Translations under genes and position numbers: made by a program
Shown: positions 1 to 9,424 of the stretch, piece by piece
Layout of the letters: every line of letters begins with the position of its first letter
How positions within the stretch are numbered: position 1 is the first letter of the stretch
The notes under the pieces: model-generated
What the model saw: only the letters and a program-made list of their open reading frames with translations
Database searches by the model: none
Told to the model about the DNA's origin: nothing
NCBI GenBank assembly: GCA_016702705.1
Contig: JADJDM010000001.1
Span: 567,786-631,785 of the forward strand
Reading direction: 5' to 3'
From: Bacteroidota bacterium
GTDB lineage: Bacteria > Bacteroidota > Bacteroidia > B-17B0 > Aurantibacillaceae
Length of the DNA: 64,000 nt

Positions 1-2
1 GT

Positions 3-827
3 TTACTAACTTGGTACAAAGGAAAGCGAGCAATTAAGTCGATTATTAAAAATGAAAATGTAATTGGTGTTGTTTCGATGTGGTTAACCGAGTGTACTTA
101 CATTACTCAAAATATTGCAGCAAAAAACAACATCCCTTTAGTTGCATGGAGTTGGGGTCAGGATGTAAAAAAAGAAAACAAGTACATAAAACTATTAAGG
201 TTTAATCTTTTTAAAACTGCTGTTGTTTCGCCGTCCTCATGCGATTTACTTTTTTCTAATCATGGAATAAAGGCCGACATAATTTTAAATAACGGAATTG
301 ATGTAGATTCGATTCCGCAGCTTGTAACTATCGAAAGACAAGTGGATATTTTATGTGTTGGTTCATTAAATGATTTTAAGCGTTTTGATTGGTTGATAGA
401 CGCAGTTGTTGCTTTGAACAATGAAAATATAAAAGCAATAATTATTGGCGATGGACCAGAGAGAAAAAGAATAGAAGGAAAAATTATTGGTGAAGGTTTA
501 CAAAACCAAATTCAGATGCTGGGTGAACTTAAACATGAGGACTGTTTGCGGTGGATGAATAAATCTAAAATTCTTTTACATCCTTCAAGTTTCGAAGGGG
601 CATCTACTGTTATTTTAGAAGCCTTGTATTATGGATGCAATGTTGTAAGTTTTACTGTGCCAGCAGAAAACGTGCCTGATGCTTTTTTTGCAGTTTCATC
701 AAAAGAGGAAATGATTAGTAGACTAAAAACTTTGATAAATAAAGGAGTAACTAATAAATCTGTTTTAGTAAATAGTAGTACAAGCACTTCCAAGGCACTT
801 ATGAATTTGGTAAAAGCCGAAAATTAA
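3..827 (+). CDS. Glycosyltransferase family 4, C-terminal part (cut by window start)
   Basis: The reading frame is open from position 3, so the 5' end lies outside the window; 274 residues are visible. The second half looks like a GT-B fold glycosyltransferase of the GT4 type (Glycos_transf_1). It has a GDGPERKRIE nucleotide-sugar loop and an EGASTVILE segment that fits the E-x7-E motif of retaining GT4 enzymes, followed by an ALYYGCNVVSF strand. GT4 enzymes transfer a sugar from an NDP-sugar to a lipid or glycan, here probably for surface polysaccharide. No neighbour in view identifies the polymer. The domain call is firm; the substrate is unknown. Confidence 0.85.
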   Translation, partial: LLTWYKGKRAIKSIIKNENVIGVVSMWLTECTYITQNIAAKNNIPLVAWSWGQDVKKENKYIKLLRFNLFKTAVVSPSSCDLLFSNHGIKADIILNNGIDVDSIPQLVTIERQVDILCVGSLNDFKRFDWLIDAVVALNNENIKAIIIGDGPERKRIEGKIIGEGLQNQIQMLGELKHEDCLRWMNKSKILLHPSSFEGASTVILEALYYGCNVVSFTVPAENVPDAFFAVSSKEEMISRLKTLINKGVTNKSVLVNSSTSTSKALMNLVKAEN

Positions 828-890
828 CATAAACGGCTGATTAATAACCATTAAACGCAAAAAAGTAAGGGATAATTTCAAATTTTGGAG

Positions 891-898
891 TATCTTTG
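891..898 (+). promoter_or_regulatory. Bacteroidota -7 box (TATCTTTG) of the T9SS protein gene
   Basis: TATCTTTG matches the Bacteroidota consensus TAnnTTTG. The TTG inside it can be mistaken for a start codon (896). The ATG that begins a proper signal peptide lies 22 bases downstream at 920. No clear -33 element was seen. Confidence 0.6.
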
Positions 899-919
899 CT
901 TGATTTTAAAAAACAGATA

Positions 920-3900
920 ATGAAAAAATTATTTAGTATTCTAGCGTGTTTCATTGCACTCAATGCTTTTTCACAAAGCGTTTTTGGGCCAGCTGAAACC
1001 CATGGTTTTGGACGATTACAAGGTGGAGTTGGTTTTAACTCTAGTGTAATTGATATGAAAGAGTTTAAGGGAAAACTATATGTTGGTATGGGAGAAGATT
1101 CCGGATATGTTTATCGTTCAGCAACTGGTGATTTAGGTACTTTTCAAAAAGTGTTTTCTGAGGGAGGCACTTTTAGAATGGGAAATTTTGAAACTACTGC
1201 CGAAAATGGCGGTTATCTTTATGCTGCAACTTATAATGATGCAGGTTATTACCATTATGCAAAAAGAACTAGCGATGGCATAAATTGGGAAAATTATCTT
1301 GAAACCTACAATCAATATGATAGAGTTGAAGCTATAAATGCTTTCAAAGGAATTCAAACAGTTGATTCAATTTATTTAGTTGTTAGAAATAATATGGGGT
1401 ATAACTTTTTGATTAGAAACTCAGTTGATCAAAATGATCCTTATAACTCAAGTTTAACTTGGGATACTGTTGCAGATATACTATCTCCATTTGGCGCAGC
1501 CGGTGAAGTAAAAGCATCTATTGTTTTTAATAATAAGCTTTATTATGCAATGGATAATAACGAATTGTACGAAACTGCTGATGGAAGAACCCTTTCTTTA
1601 AATCCAGCTTATGATACAGAAATGGGATATGGTAGTGGTTCAGGTGTAGATAGAATTGTGTCGATGGAAAGTTTTGGTGGTTATTTATATTTTGGAACAC
1701 ATACTTCATTTGGAGGAGCACAATTATGGAGGACTGCAGATGGAATTACTTTTGATTCTTTAGGAGTAGTAAACCCTTCAATACCTACTTTGGTTTCTAT
1801 GAAATCTTCAGGTTCAAAATTATATATGATAGTAAGAGATTTTAGTGGGTACTACGAAATATATAGCACTGTTGATGGCTCTACATTTGTATTAGAAGAT
1901 AATACAGAATTGGGAGACGTTAATACAGATATGCAAAGCCATGCACCAATGGAGATTTTTAACGATCATTTGTATGTTGCTACAACTCATGATATGGGCG
2001 GTTTCCGTTTAGCAAATAATGGAGGCAACTCGATTTTAAATATAAACTCTTACGGAGCTCAAATTTACAGAACTTGTTTGGTAGGCACAATGCCGCCAGT
2101 TACGATTATTGAAAGTGACACAACAATTGTTTGTTCAGGAGTTTCAGCAACATTATCTGCAACTGGCTCATCAAATTATCTTTGGAATAATGCAAATACA
2201 TCTGCCTTTTTATCCACAACAACTCCAGGTTATTATTCGGTAACAGGCGTTGAAGGTAGTGGTTGTAGAAATTCGGACGGTGCATATATTCTTAATCCAT
2301 CTTCTCAATCACCAATCGTTTACGAAAATTATTATCAAGTGTTTAGCGGTGTTGTTTGTTCAGGTGACACTACCGCACCAATTACCGCTTTAGATCCTGC
2401 CAACGATTACAATTGTTTATTTGCAAACGCAGCAGATATGGGACTTACAACTCCAACGGGTCCAAGTTTTAACTCATCTGACCTAACAATCGAAGCTTGG
2501 ATTAAGCCAAATACTTCAGGTGTTATTGCAACTGAGTATGATCCTAGTTACTTATGGCCGCAAAATGATTTTGCAATTATGCGAATTTCTGGAACTTATG
2601 CGGATGAATTTTATGTTGAATTACCTAGTGTTGGCTCAACCTTTGTTGGTTACATTAATCCTAATCAATGGAACCATGTGGTTTTAAGATACAATGCTAC
2701 AACTAAAGTGTTAGATGGTTTAGTTAATGGATATCAAGGTGGGTATGTTAATTCTGGATTTAATCATACACCACCTTCTGCGGCAGGATATAATGATGCT
2801 TTTAAATTTTTAATGAGTTCTTCTAATCCATTTCCTGAAGGAAATTCTATTGCGAAAATAAGAGACATTAGAATTTGGAATGTTGCACGAACTGACTCAG
2901 CAATATATGCAGATAAACATAAATTGCCTGCTGGAGTGTATCCTAATTTAATTAATCATTATGAATTACTAGAAACATCTGGTGTAACCGCTGCTGATGC
3001 AAGTGCAAGTAATTTAACGGCTACAGTTACAGGAACATTTGTGAGTCCAACACCTGTTACTTGGGTAAACGCACCAGGCATGAATGTTATTGGTTTTAAT
3101 ACAGCTGAATTTTTTCCAACTCAAAACACCCAATATGCACTTCAATATACTGATACCTATGGCTGTTTAGTTGTAGATAGTTTTAAAGTAGAACCAGCGT
3201 TTTTACGTTTAAATGGCTATCCTACTGCATCGTGTGGTGGTAATGCTGCAATGTTAGATTTCATGTCTAATCTACCAATAAATGGACCAACATGGACAAG
3301 TATAACTTTAGGGACAGTTCAAACTTTTTCTGTAAATGTTACCCCTGCCTCAGAGGAGTGGGTGTATGTTTCTGATAACACAACCGGATGTTTAGTTCAA
3401 GATTCTATTTTAGTAAAAGTTGGACCAGCATTTACATCAAATACAACTCTTAAAGGACCTTCTATTCATGTTTGTGAAAACAGTGATTATGTTGTAGACG
3501 CTATGGCGGCTGGAGGAACTCCACCTTTCACTTTTATTTGGCAAGTAGGTAATTCTCCTGCTGATACAACAAACTCAAGTTTTTACAATATTAATGTAGG
3601 TACTTCAAACAACAACGTTGATGTTTACGGATATGATGCAATTGGTTGTCCGTTTGAAGGAGCATATTTAAATATTGTGGGTGATATAGCAAGTGCAGAT
3701 TTAACTGGGCACATTTCTACACCGCCACCTACATCATTAAATGTAGATAACGGCTTTGTTTATGTGTTTAAACATCAGCCAGGTAATGCAGGTTTTGATA
3801 CGGTTGGATATACACCTTTAGATGCAAATGGAAATTACTCCTTTGTTCCTTTAACAGCGGGAGATTATTTAATAAAAGTAATGCCTGATGAAAACGCTTT

Positions 3901-4669
3901 CCCTGCTTCAGTGCCAACATATTATGGAAATGCATTTCAATGGGATTCATCAGTTGTGTTTACACATGGTTGTGATATGCCATACACTGCTGATATTCAA
4001 ATTGTAGAGGTTTCTGGACCAACCGGAGTGGCTTCAGTTTCGGGGTACATTATAGAAGAAGCAGGTTTTGGTAATAATAGATATGGAAGTGGCAATGGAA
4101 ACAATACTCCTTTTGTGCCAGGAGGACCATTAAAAGGAATTGATGTGAAACTGGGAAAGAATCCTGGAGGTGGTATTCAAGCCAGAACAATGTCGGATTC
4201 AACAGGCTTTTATATTTTTGATAGCATACCAGTTGGCGGATATAAAATATATGTTGATATCCCGAATTTACCAATGGACTCAACAAGGTCGATTGTTATT
4301 TCAGGAGCTGATTCAAGTATTCAAAATAATTATTTCGCTGATGATTCAAGTATTTACATTAATGAAAATATTGTAGTAGGAATATACGCAAGCGAAAAAG
4401 CATACGAAAACAATTTCTCTATTTATCCAAATCCAGCAAAAGGAACTATTTATTTAAATTATGAATTAACGGAAAGAGCGAAAGTTTCTTTTGAGGTAAT
4501 AAATGCAATGGGACAAAAAATAAAAGTAGAGCAAGAAAGAAACTACCCGCAAGGGAAGAATATATTTGTTCTGGACTTAGAATCCTTGCATCTTAATGGA
4601 GGCGTTTACTTTGTAAGTATGCTCACAAAGGACAAAAAATATACGCAACGGATAGTTGTTATTGATTAG
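920..4669 (+). CDS. Large T9SS-secreted surface protein with LamG-like and repeat domains
   Basis: The ATG at 920 gives a signal peptide (MKKLFSILACFIALNAFSQ). An in-frame TTG at 896 is rejected because it lies within the promoter box. Residues about 20-390 are propeller-like, with repeated 'KLYxG/YRTxDG' stretches. A concanavalin/LamG-type domain follows near 520-715 (LTIEAWIKPN start). PKD/SprB-like Cys-containing segments come next, then two carboxypeptidase-regulatory-like modules (about 910-980 and 1035-1105). The last ~85 residues are a T9SS type A sorting domain (FSIYPNPAKG ... GVYFVSMLT). The protein should be exported by Sec, passed through T9SS and attached at the surface. LamG suggests carbohydrate or matrix binding, but no catalytic domain is visible. 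The ligand is unknown. Confidence 0.85.
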   Translation: MKKLFSILACFIALNAFSQSVFGPAETHGFGRLQGGVGFNSSVIDMKEFKGKLYVGMGEDSGYVYRSATGDLGTFQKVFSEGGTFRMGNFETTAENGGYLYAATYNDAGYYHYAKRTSDGINWENYLETYNQYDRVEAINAFKGIQTVDSIYLVVRNNMGYNFLIRNSVDQNDPYNSSLTWDTVADILSPFGAAGEVKASIVFNNKLYYAMDNNELYETADGRTLSLNPAYDTEMGYGSGSGVDRIVSMESFGGYLYFGTHTSFGGAQLWRTADGITFDSLGVVNPSIPTLVSMKSSGSKLYMIVRDFSGYYEIYSTVDGSTFVLEDNTELGDVNTDMQSHAPMEIFNDHLYVATTHDMGGFRLANNGGNSILNINSYGAQIYRTCLVGTMPPVTIIESDTTIVCSGVSATLSATGSSNYLWNNANTSAFLSTTTPGYYSVTGVEGSGCRNSDGAYILNPSSQSPIVYENYYQVFSGVVCSGDTTAPITALDPANDYNCLFANAADMGLTTPTGPSFNSSDLTIEAWIKPNTSGVIATEYDPSYLWPQNDFAIMRISGTYADEFYVELPSVGSTFVGYINPNQWNHVVLRYNATTKVLDGLVNGYQGGYVNSGFNHTPPSAAGYNDAFKFLMSSSNPFPEGNSIAKIRDIRIWNVARTDSAIYADKHKLPAGVYPNLINHYELLETSGVTAADASASNLTATVTGTFVSPTPVTWVNAPGMNVIGFNTAEFFPTQNTQYALQYTDTYGCLVVDSFKVEPAFLRLNGYPTASCGGNAAMLDFMSNLPINGPTWTSITLGTVQTFSVNVTPASEEWVYVSDNTTGCLVQDSILVKVGPAFTSNTTLKGPSIHVCENSDYVVDAMAAGGTPPFTFIWQVGNSPADTTNSSFYNINVGTSNNNVDVYGYDAIGCPFEGAYLNIVGDIASADLTGHISTPPPTSLNVDNGFVYVFKHQPGNAGFDTVGYTPLDANGNYSFVPLTAGDYLIKVMPDENAFPASVPTYYGNAFQWDSSVVFTHGCDMPYTADIQIVEVSGPTGVASVSGYIIEEAGFGNNRYGSGNGNNTPFVPGGPLKGIDVKLGKNPGGGIQARTMSDSTGFYIFDSIPVGGYKIYVDIPNLPMDSTRSIVISGADSSIQNNYFADDSSIYINENIVVGIYASEKAYENNFSIYPNPAKGTIYLNYELTERAKVSFEVINAMGQKIKVEQERNYPQGKNIFVLDLESLHLNGGVYFVSMLTKDKKYTQRIVVID

Positions 4670-4673
4670 ATTC

Positions 4674-4703
4674 AAAAAGCCCTGACATTTGTTGGGGCTT
4701 TTT
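4674..4703 (+). terminator. Rho-independent terminator after the T9SS gene
   Basis: AAAAAGCCC pairs with GGGCTTTTT around a short loop and ends in a T run, five bases after the stop codon at 4669. Confidence 0.8.
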
Positions 4704-4865
4704 GAGTCTGTTTAAAATTTATATTATGAATTTGTTATAGTGGCTTTTAGCTTAGGGCGAGGCAGATTTTGCAGGCATAATGGAATGATTCTGTCGAAAA
4801 AATCTAACGAAGTCATAAGCAAAAAGACGCATAACAAAGAAATAAGATGAAATTTAAACAGACTC
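4704..4865. repeat. 162-bp imperfect palindrome with 13-bp perfect ends (MITE-like)
   Basis: The ends GAGTCTGTTTAAA (4704-4716) and TTTAAACAGACTC (4853-4865) are perfect inverted repeats. The similarity continues inward: TTTGTTAT (4731-4738) faces ATAACAAA (4831-4838), and AGATTTT (4764-4770) faces AAAATCT (4798-4804). The whole element could fold into one long hairpin. It holds no open frame. It sits between a terminator and the permease gene. Confidence 0.7.
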
Positions 4866-4921
4866 TTAGTACTTATTTGCACAATAAAAAGTAAGAATTA
4901 AAGTATAAGCTTTAACTTTAC

Positions 4922-6058
4922 ATGCTTATGAAGTTGGGCTTAAAAACATTAGATTGGTATATTCTTAAACGTTTCTTAGGAACGTATTTGTTTTCGAATA
5001 TATTGATTATTACAATCATTATTGTTTTTGATATTTCTGAGAAGATTGATAATTTTATTTATGCAAGCGTTCATGAAATTATTTTCGATTACTATGTTAA
5101 TTTCATTCCTTTCTTTTTAAATTTACTTAGCCCAATGTTTACATTCATTGCGGTAATATTTTTCACGTCTAAACTTGCCGCACGTTATGAAACAGTGGCT
5201 ATTTTAAGTAGCGGAGTTAGTTATTTAAGATTTTTACGGCCATATATTATTGGTGCAAGCTGTATAGCATTAGTTTCACTTGTATTAAGTCATTTTGTAA
5301 TACCTGAAGCAAGTAAGAGTAGGCAAGCTTTTGAAGATAAATACATTAATCATACTTATGAAAATAAGGAAAGTAATATACATCGGCAAATTGAGCCAGG
5401 TGTTTTTATTTACATGGAATCATTTAATAACGGAATGAAAACTGGGTACAAGTTTACTTTAGAAAGAACAAGAGATGGTAAATTGTATTATATGCTTTGT
5501 GCAGATAATATTATGTGGGATAGTATAAAACAATTATGGAAAGCAAATAATTATTATGAACGATTTGTGCCTGAGATTAAACTTTCTTCAATCGAGAGCA
5601 ATCCAGTTGGAGCAAAAGGCAACTATAAAGAGGAGTTGAAATTTGGAACTCAAAAGGAATTGAAAATCGATTTTTCTCCTAAAGATATGGGACGGATAGA
5701 AAGTAAAGTTGATATCATGACTTATCCCGAATTAAAACGTTTTGTAAAAAAAGAAAGACTAAAAGGAAGTAATGGGATAGAACGTTTTGAAGTAGAAAAC
5801 TATAAGCGTACCGCAATCCCATTTTCTACATTCATACTTACTATTATAGGAGTTTGTTTATCGTCAAGAAAAATAAGAGGAGGCCTAGGAATGCATTTAG
5901 CATTGGGCTTATTGCTTGCGGCTTCTTACGAATTGTTTTTACATGTATCTTCTATATTTGCCATTAATGGCTTATTACCGCCATTTATTGCAGTGTGGAT
6001 GCCAAATGTAATTTATGGTTTTATTGCTTTTTATTTATATAAAACAGCACAGAAATAA
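4922..6058 (+). CDS. LptF/LptG-family permease (YjgP/YjgQ)
   Basis: The 378-residue protein matches the LptF/LptG layout. Transmembrane segments near residues 20-38, 62-85 and 100-125 come first, then a periplasmic beta-jellyroll-like stretch (about 130-275), then three more helices (about 295-375). LptF and LptG with the LptB ATPase extract lipopolysaccharide from the inner membrane and push it along the Lpt bridge. The opening WYILKRFLGTYL is typical of the family. I cannot decide between LptF and LptG, because Bacteroidota often carry several homologues. ATG at 4928 is an alternative start. The stop overlaps the ATG of the next gene by one base (TAATG), so the pair is co-translated. Confidence 0.85.
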   Translation: MLMKLGLKTLDWYILKRFLGTYLFSNILIITIIIVFDISEKIDNFIYASVHEIIFDYYVNFIPFFLNLLSPMFTFIAVIFFTSKLAARYETVAILSSGVSYLRFLRPYIIGASCIALVSLVLSHFVIPEASKSRQAFEDKYINHTYENKESNIHRQIEPGVFIYMESFNNGMKTGYKFTLERTRDGKLYYMLCADNIMWDSIKQLWKANNYYERFVPEIKLSSIESNPVGAKGNYKEELKFGTQKELKIDFSPKDMGRIESKVDIMTYPELKRFVKKERLKGSNGIERFEVENYKRTAIPFSTFILTIIGVCLSSRKIRGGLGMHLALGLLLAASYELFLHVSSIFAINGLLPPFIAVWMPNVIYGFIAFYLYKTAQK

Positions 6059-6510
6059 TGGAAAATAAAACAGAAACAATCTGGAATGGCACGCCAACTC
6101 TAAGTGATTTAGAGTGGATGAATCAAGATACCTTAGCGCAATCTCTTCACATACGTGTTACAGAAATTGGATCTGATTATTTAAAAGGAACAATGCCTGT
6201 TGACGAACGCACCAAACAACCTTTTGGTTTGCTACATGGTGGTGCTTCTGTTGCACTTGCTGAAACACTTGGTAGCATAGCTTCTTGGCTGGCAGTTAAT
6301 AGAGAATTATTTATTGGCGTTGGAATAGAAATAAATGCTAACCATGTAAAAGCAGTTACATCAGGAATAGTAACAGCAATTTGTAAACCCATACATATTA
6401 GCGGACGTAACCACGTGTGGGATATAAAAATTTACAATGATAAAAATGAATTGTGCTGTGTAAGTCGATTTACATGTACAATAGTGCAGAAAAACAAAAT
6501 TGGAAATTAG
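6058..6510 (+). CDS. Hotdog-fold acyl-CoA thioesterase (PaaI/MenI-like)
   Basis: This 150-residue single hotdog domain carries the family signature GLLHGGASVALAETLGS near residues 57-73, including the HGG turn and the catalytic-type Glu. Relatives are PaaI phenylacetyl-CoA thioesterase and the 1,4-dihydroxy-2-naphthoyl-CoA hydrolase of menaquinone synthesis (MenI/YdiI). Because Bacteroidota respire with menaquinone, a MenI role is plausible, but no other men gene is nearby. The start overlaps the stop of the permease gene. Confidence 0.8.
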   Translation: MENKTETIWNGTPTLSDLEWMNQDTLAQSLHIRVTEIGSDYLKGTMPVDERTKQPFGLLHGGASVALAETLGSIASWLAVNRELFIGVGIEINANHVKAVTSGIVTAICKPIHISGRNHVWDIKIYNDKNELCCVSRFTCTIVQKNKIGN

Positions 6511-6539
6511 TTTACGAATAGTTAATCTGGTCGATTAGG

Positions 6540-6680
6540 ATTACGAATCGATGCGAATATACGAATCAACGCTAATTAGTACGAATTGATAAACGTTATA
6601 TATTTGAAACAATTCGTAGTATTAGTATATTCGTACAAAATTCGTAATGCTCTTCGTATATTAGTAAGAGATTCTTAATT
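6540..6680. repeat. Nested 'TACGAAT' palindromic intergenic repeat (copy A)
   Basis: Three nested inverted pairs centre on the same point: ATTACGAAT/ATTCGTAAT (6540-6548, 6640-6648), CGAATATAC/GTATATTCG (6554-6562, 6625-6633) and TACGAATT/AATTCGTA (6580-6587, 6611-6618). It lies between convergent genes. Its right arm resembles the repeat at 10996-11037. Confidence 0.65.
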
Positions 6681-6681
6681 A

Positions 6682-7674
6682 TTATTTGCTATCATAAGAC
6701 CACTTAATATACGTAGCGCCCCACGTAAATCCAGCACCAAAAGTAGTTAAGATAATATTGTCGCCTTTTTGCAGTTCTTTTTCCCACTCATATAAGCACA
6801 ATGGAAGTGTTGCAGACGTGGTGTTTCCAAAGCGCTGAATATTTAGCATTACTTTACTTGCATCAATACCCATTCTAGCAGCTGTTCCATCAATGATACG
6901 TTTGTTTGCTTGATGAGGAACTAAAAACTTAATATCTTCAGCTTTTAAATTATTACGTGTCATCATTTCTTCAGCAACATCGGCCATTTTAACTACTGCA
7001 ATTTTAAACACAGCTTGACCATCCATACTTACAAAATGTTCTTTATTAGTTACAGTTTCTATGCTTGAAGGATGTAAACTTCCACCAGCTTTTTGGTACA
7101 AACTTTTTCTACCTGAACCATCACTATACATTCTGCTATCAATAATTCCTGTTTCGTCGGTACTCGGTTCTAATAATACTGCGCCTGCACCATCGCCAAA
7201 TAAAACACAAGTGTTTCTATCTGTATAATCAATAATGCTGCTCATTTTATCAGCACCAATTACCAATACTTTTTTGTGTTTACCTGATTCAATAAAACGT
7301 GTGCCAGCTTCCAATGCATAAATAAAACTTGAACAAGCTGCTTGCACATCAAAACCCCAAACACCAGTAGCGCCAATATTGTCGCCAACTATATTTGCAG
7401 TTGCAGGATATTGAAAATCGGGAGTAACAGTAGCAACAATAATTAAATCTAAATCCGTTGCTTTTATATTTCTTTTTTGTAATAATGATTTCGCTGCCTC
7501 AGTTGCCATAAAGGAAGTAGCTTTATCTTTATCACGTAAAATTCTTCTTTCTTTGATACCACTTCTAGATGTAATCCATTCATCGTTGGTATCAACCATG
7601 GTTTCTAGTTCTTTGTTGGTAAGAACATATTCGGGTAAGTACGCAGAAACTGCGGTTATAGCTGCTCTAATCAT
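6682..7674 (-). CDS. fabH: 3-oxoacyl-ACP synthase III (KAS III)
   Basis: FabH condenses acetyl-CoA (or a branched acyl-CoA) with malonyl-ACP to start fatty acid synthesis. From the ATG at 7674 the protein has 330 residues and opens with MIRAAITAVSAYLP. The catalytic triad is visible as Cys114 (AACSSF), His254 (VPHQANKRI) and Asn284 (RFGNTTSAT). A TTG at 7692 would add six residues but lies inside the -7 box, so it is rejected. Acyl-chain preference cannot be read from the sequence, although Bacteroidota commonly use branched primers. It is transcribed alone. Confidence 0.95.
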   Translation of the reverse strand: MIRAAITAVSAYLPEYVLTNKELETMVDTNDEWITSRSGIKERRILRDKDKATSFMATEAAKSLLQKRNIKATDLDLIIVATVTPDFQYPATANIVGDNIGATGVWGFDVQAACSSFIYALEAGTRFIESGKHKKVLVIGADKMSSIIDYTDRNTCVLFGDGAGAVLLEPSTDETGIIDSRMYSDGSGRKSLYQKAGGSLHPSSIETVTNKEHFVSMDGQAVFKIAVVKMADVAEEMMTRNNLKAEDIKFLVPHQANKRIIDGTAARMGIDASKVMLNIQRFGNTTSATLPLCLYEWEKELQKGDNIILTTFGAGFTWGATYIKWSYDSK

Positions 7675-7689
7675 CAAAAATATTTTTGC

Positions 7690-7697
7690 CAAATATA
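7690..7697 (-). promoter_or_regulatory. -7 box (TATATTTG) of fabH
   Basis: Read on the minus strand, TATATTTG matches TAnnTTTG and ends 15 bases before the fabH ATG. It decides the start, because the upstream TTG would precede the transcription start. Confidence 0.65.
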
Positions 7698-7830
7698 TTC
7701 CATTCCATGGATAAAAGGGAAATTATTTAAAAAACTAATACAATGTTCAAAACACACATTATTTACAAATGTATGTATTTATATATTGATTTTATTGATA
7801 TATTTATGGTTTAATTATATTTTAAATACA

Positions 7831-9375
7831 ATGTCTAAGAACAAAAATGAGTTTCTTTTTCATCTTATAAAATCGCTTACTAAGAGTGAAAAGAGACAAT
7901 TTAAGATTTATGCAGGAAGGTCATATAGCGCGAATGATAAAAAATTTGTGCAAGTTTTTGATGTGGTTGAAAAACAAAAAATGTATGATGAAGAACAACT
8001 ACTAAAAATAAAAGGATTAAACGAAAAGCAGATTCCAAATTTGAAAGTGAATTTGTATAAACAAATATTAGCAAGTTTATTAAATAATTCTGCCATGACA
8101 CAAAATAACATGGTAGCAAGGCAGGTGGAGTACGCACGTTTTTTATACAACAAATGTTTATATACCGAAAGTTTAACTTTAATCGACAAAACAAAAATTA
8201 TTGCTCGAGAAAACTTTCAGCTTATAATGTTGTTGGAGTTATTGGAAATTGAAAAGGCAGCCGTACTGCAAGCATCGGATGCCAATACAAATAATAGAAT
8301 CCAACGATTAATTGATGAAATTGCTGAGGTAGGTAGGCAATTACAAAACATAAATCGATTTTCTAATTTATCCATTAGTTTAACAACCTATTACCAAAAG
8401 GTTGGTTTTATTAGGAACACAGAGGATTTAAAACAAGTACGAGAGTATTACCAATCTAACTTGCCTAGCTTTAATCCAAGACAATTGTCAGTTTTAGAAA
8501 ATCTTTATTTGTACGGAACAGTCACAGCTTTTTATTTCTTCGTGCAAAATTTTACTGAAGGATATAAGTATGCAAAAAAATCCTTAGCTGTTTTTGAAGA
8601 AAATCCACAATTAAAAAAGGTAAAAACCGAACATTATATTAAAGCACTTAATAACTTACTGGTTGCACAAAATAAATTGCACCTGTATGCCGAATTTAAA
8701 GAAACGCATTTGTTACTCATATCTCTAAAACGGCAGAAAGACATTGTGTTTACCGAAAACTTGAACCTTAATTTGTTTAAGGCAATTTATATTCATGAAA
8801 TGAATCGGCATTTTATGTTAGGTGAGTTTAAATCGGGAACACGCATTGTAAATGCATTGGAAAAAGACCTTTTAAATTTTATTCCAAAATTAAACAGAAA
8901 CACGGTAATGATTTTTTATTACAAAATTGCCTGTTTGTATTTTGGCGCCTATCAATTTAAAACAGCATTAAAATGGTTAAACAAAATCATTAATGAACGC
9001 GTATCCGATACACGTGAGGATTTACAGTCCTTTGCTCGAATACTTAGACTTATTTGTTACTACGAATTAGAAGATTCGGAGATGATACAATACAACATTT
9101 TGTCGACCTATCGTTTTTTGCAGAAAAAACAAAATTTTGTAAGCTATCAGCAATTAATTATGAAGTTTTTAAGAAACATTAAAAAGACCGATACACGAAC
9201 AAAAACCATTAAACAATTTGCTTTATTAAAGCAACAAATGAAAAAAATAGAGAACAATCGCTTTGAAAAAAGGGCGTTTATTTATTTTGATATGGTTTCG
9301 TGGCTCGAGAGTAAGATTGAAAACAAAACCATGCAAGAAATTGTGCAACAAAAAGCCAAACAATTGCTAAAATAA
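7831..9375 (+). CDS. Conserved helical protein of unknown function
   Basis: I do not recognise a named domain. From the ATG at 7831 (MSKNKNEFLFHLIKSLTKSEKR) it has 514 residues. An in-frame TTG at 7786 adds an unlikely hydrophobic leader. The sequence is almost wholly helical, Lys/Leu-rich and TPR-like, without signal peptide or membrane segment. The KSLTKSEKRQFKIY start, with repeated pairs of amphipathic helices, recalls long cytosolic scaffold proteins common in Bacteroidota. It lies just upstream of rpoN in the same direction (49-base gap). That may mean co-transcription, but gives no function. Confidence 0.75.
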   Translation: MSKNKNEFLFHLIKSLTKSEKRQFKIYAGRSYSANDKKFVQVFDVVEKQKMYDEEQLLKIKGLNEKQIPNLKVNLYKQILASLLNNSAMTQNNMVARQVEYARFLYNKCLYTESLTLIDKTKIIARENFQLIMLLELLEIEKAAVLQASDANTNNRIQRLIDEIAEVGRQLQNINRFSNLSISLTTYYQKVGFIRNTEDLKQVREYYQSNLPSFNPRQLSVLENLYLYGTVTAFYFFVQNFTEGYKYAKKSLAVFEENPQLKKVKTEHYIKALNNLLVAQNKLHLYAEFKETHLLLISLKRQKDIVFTENLNLNLFKAIYIHEMNRHFMLGEFKSGTRIVNALEKDLLNFIPKLNRNTVMIFYYKIACLYFGAYQFKTALKWLNKIINERVSDTREDLQSFARILRLICYYELEDSEMIQYNILSTYRFLQKKQNFVSYQQLIMKFLRNIKKTDTRTKTIKQFALLKQQMKKIENNRFEKRAFIYFDMVSWLESKIENKTMQEIVQQKAKQLLK

Positions 9376-9424
9376 ACCTTAAAAAATGAATTAGAATTTC
9401 TGATAAAACTCTTATCTTCGTAGC

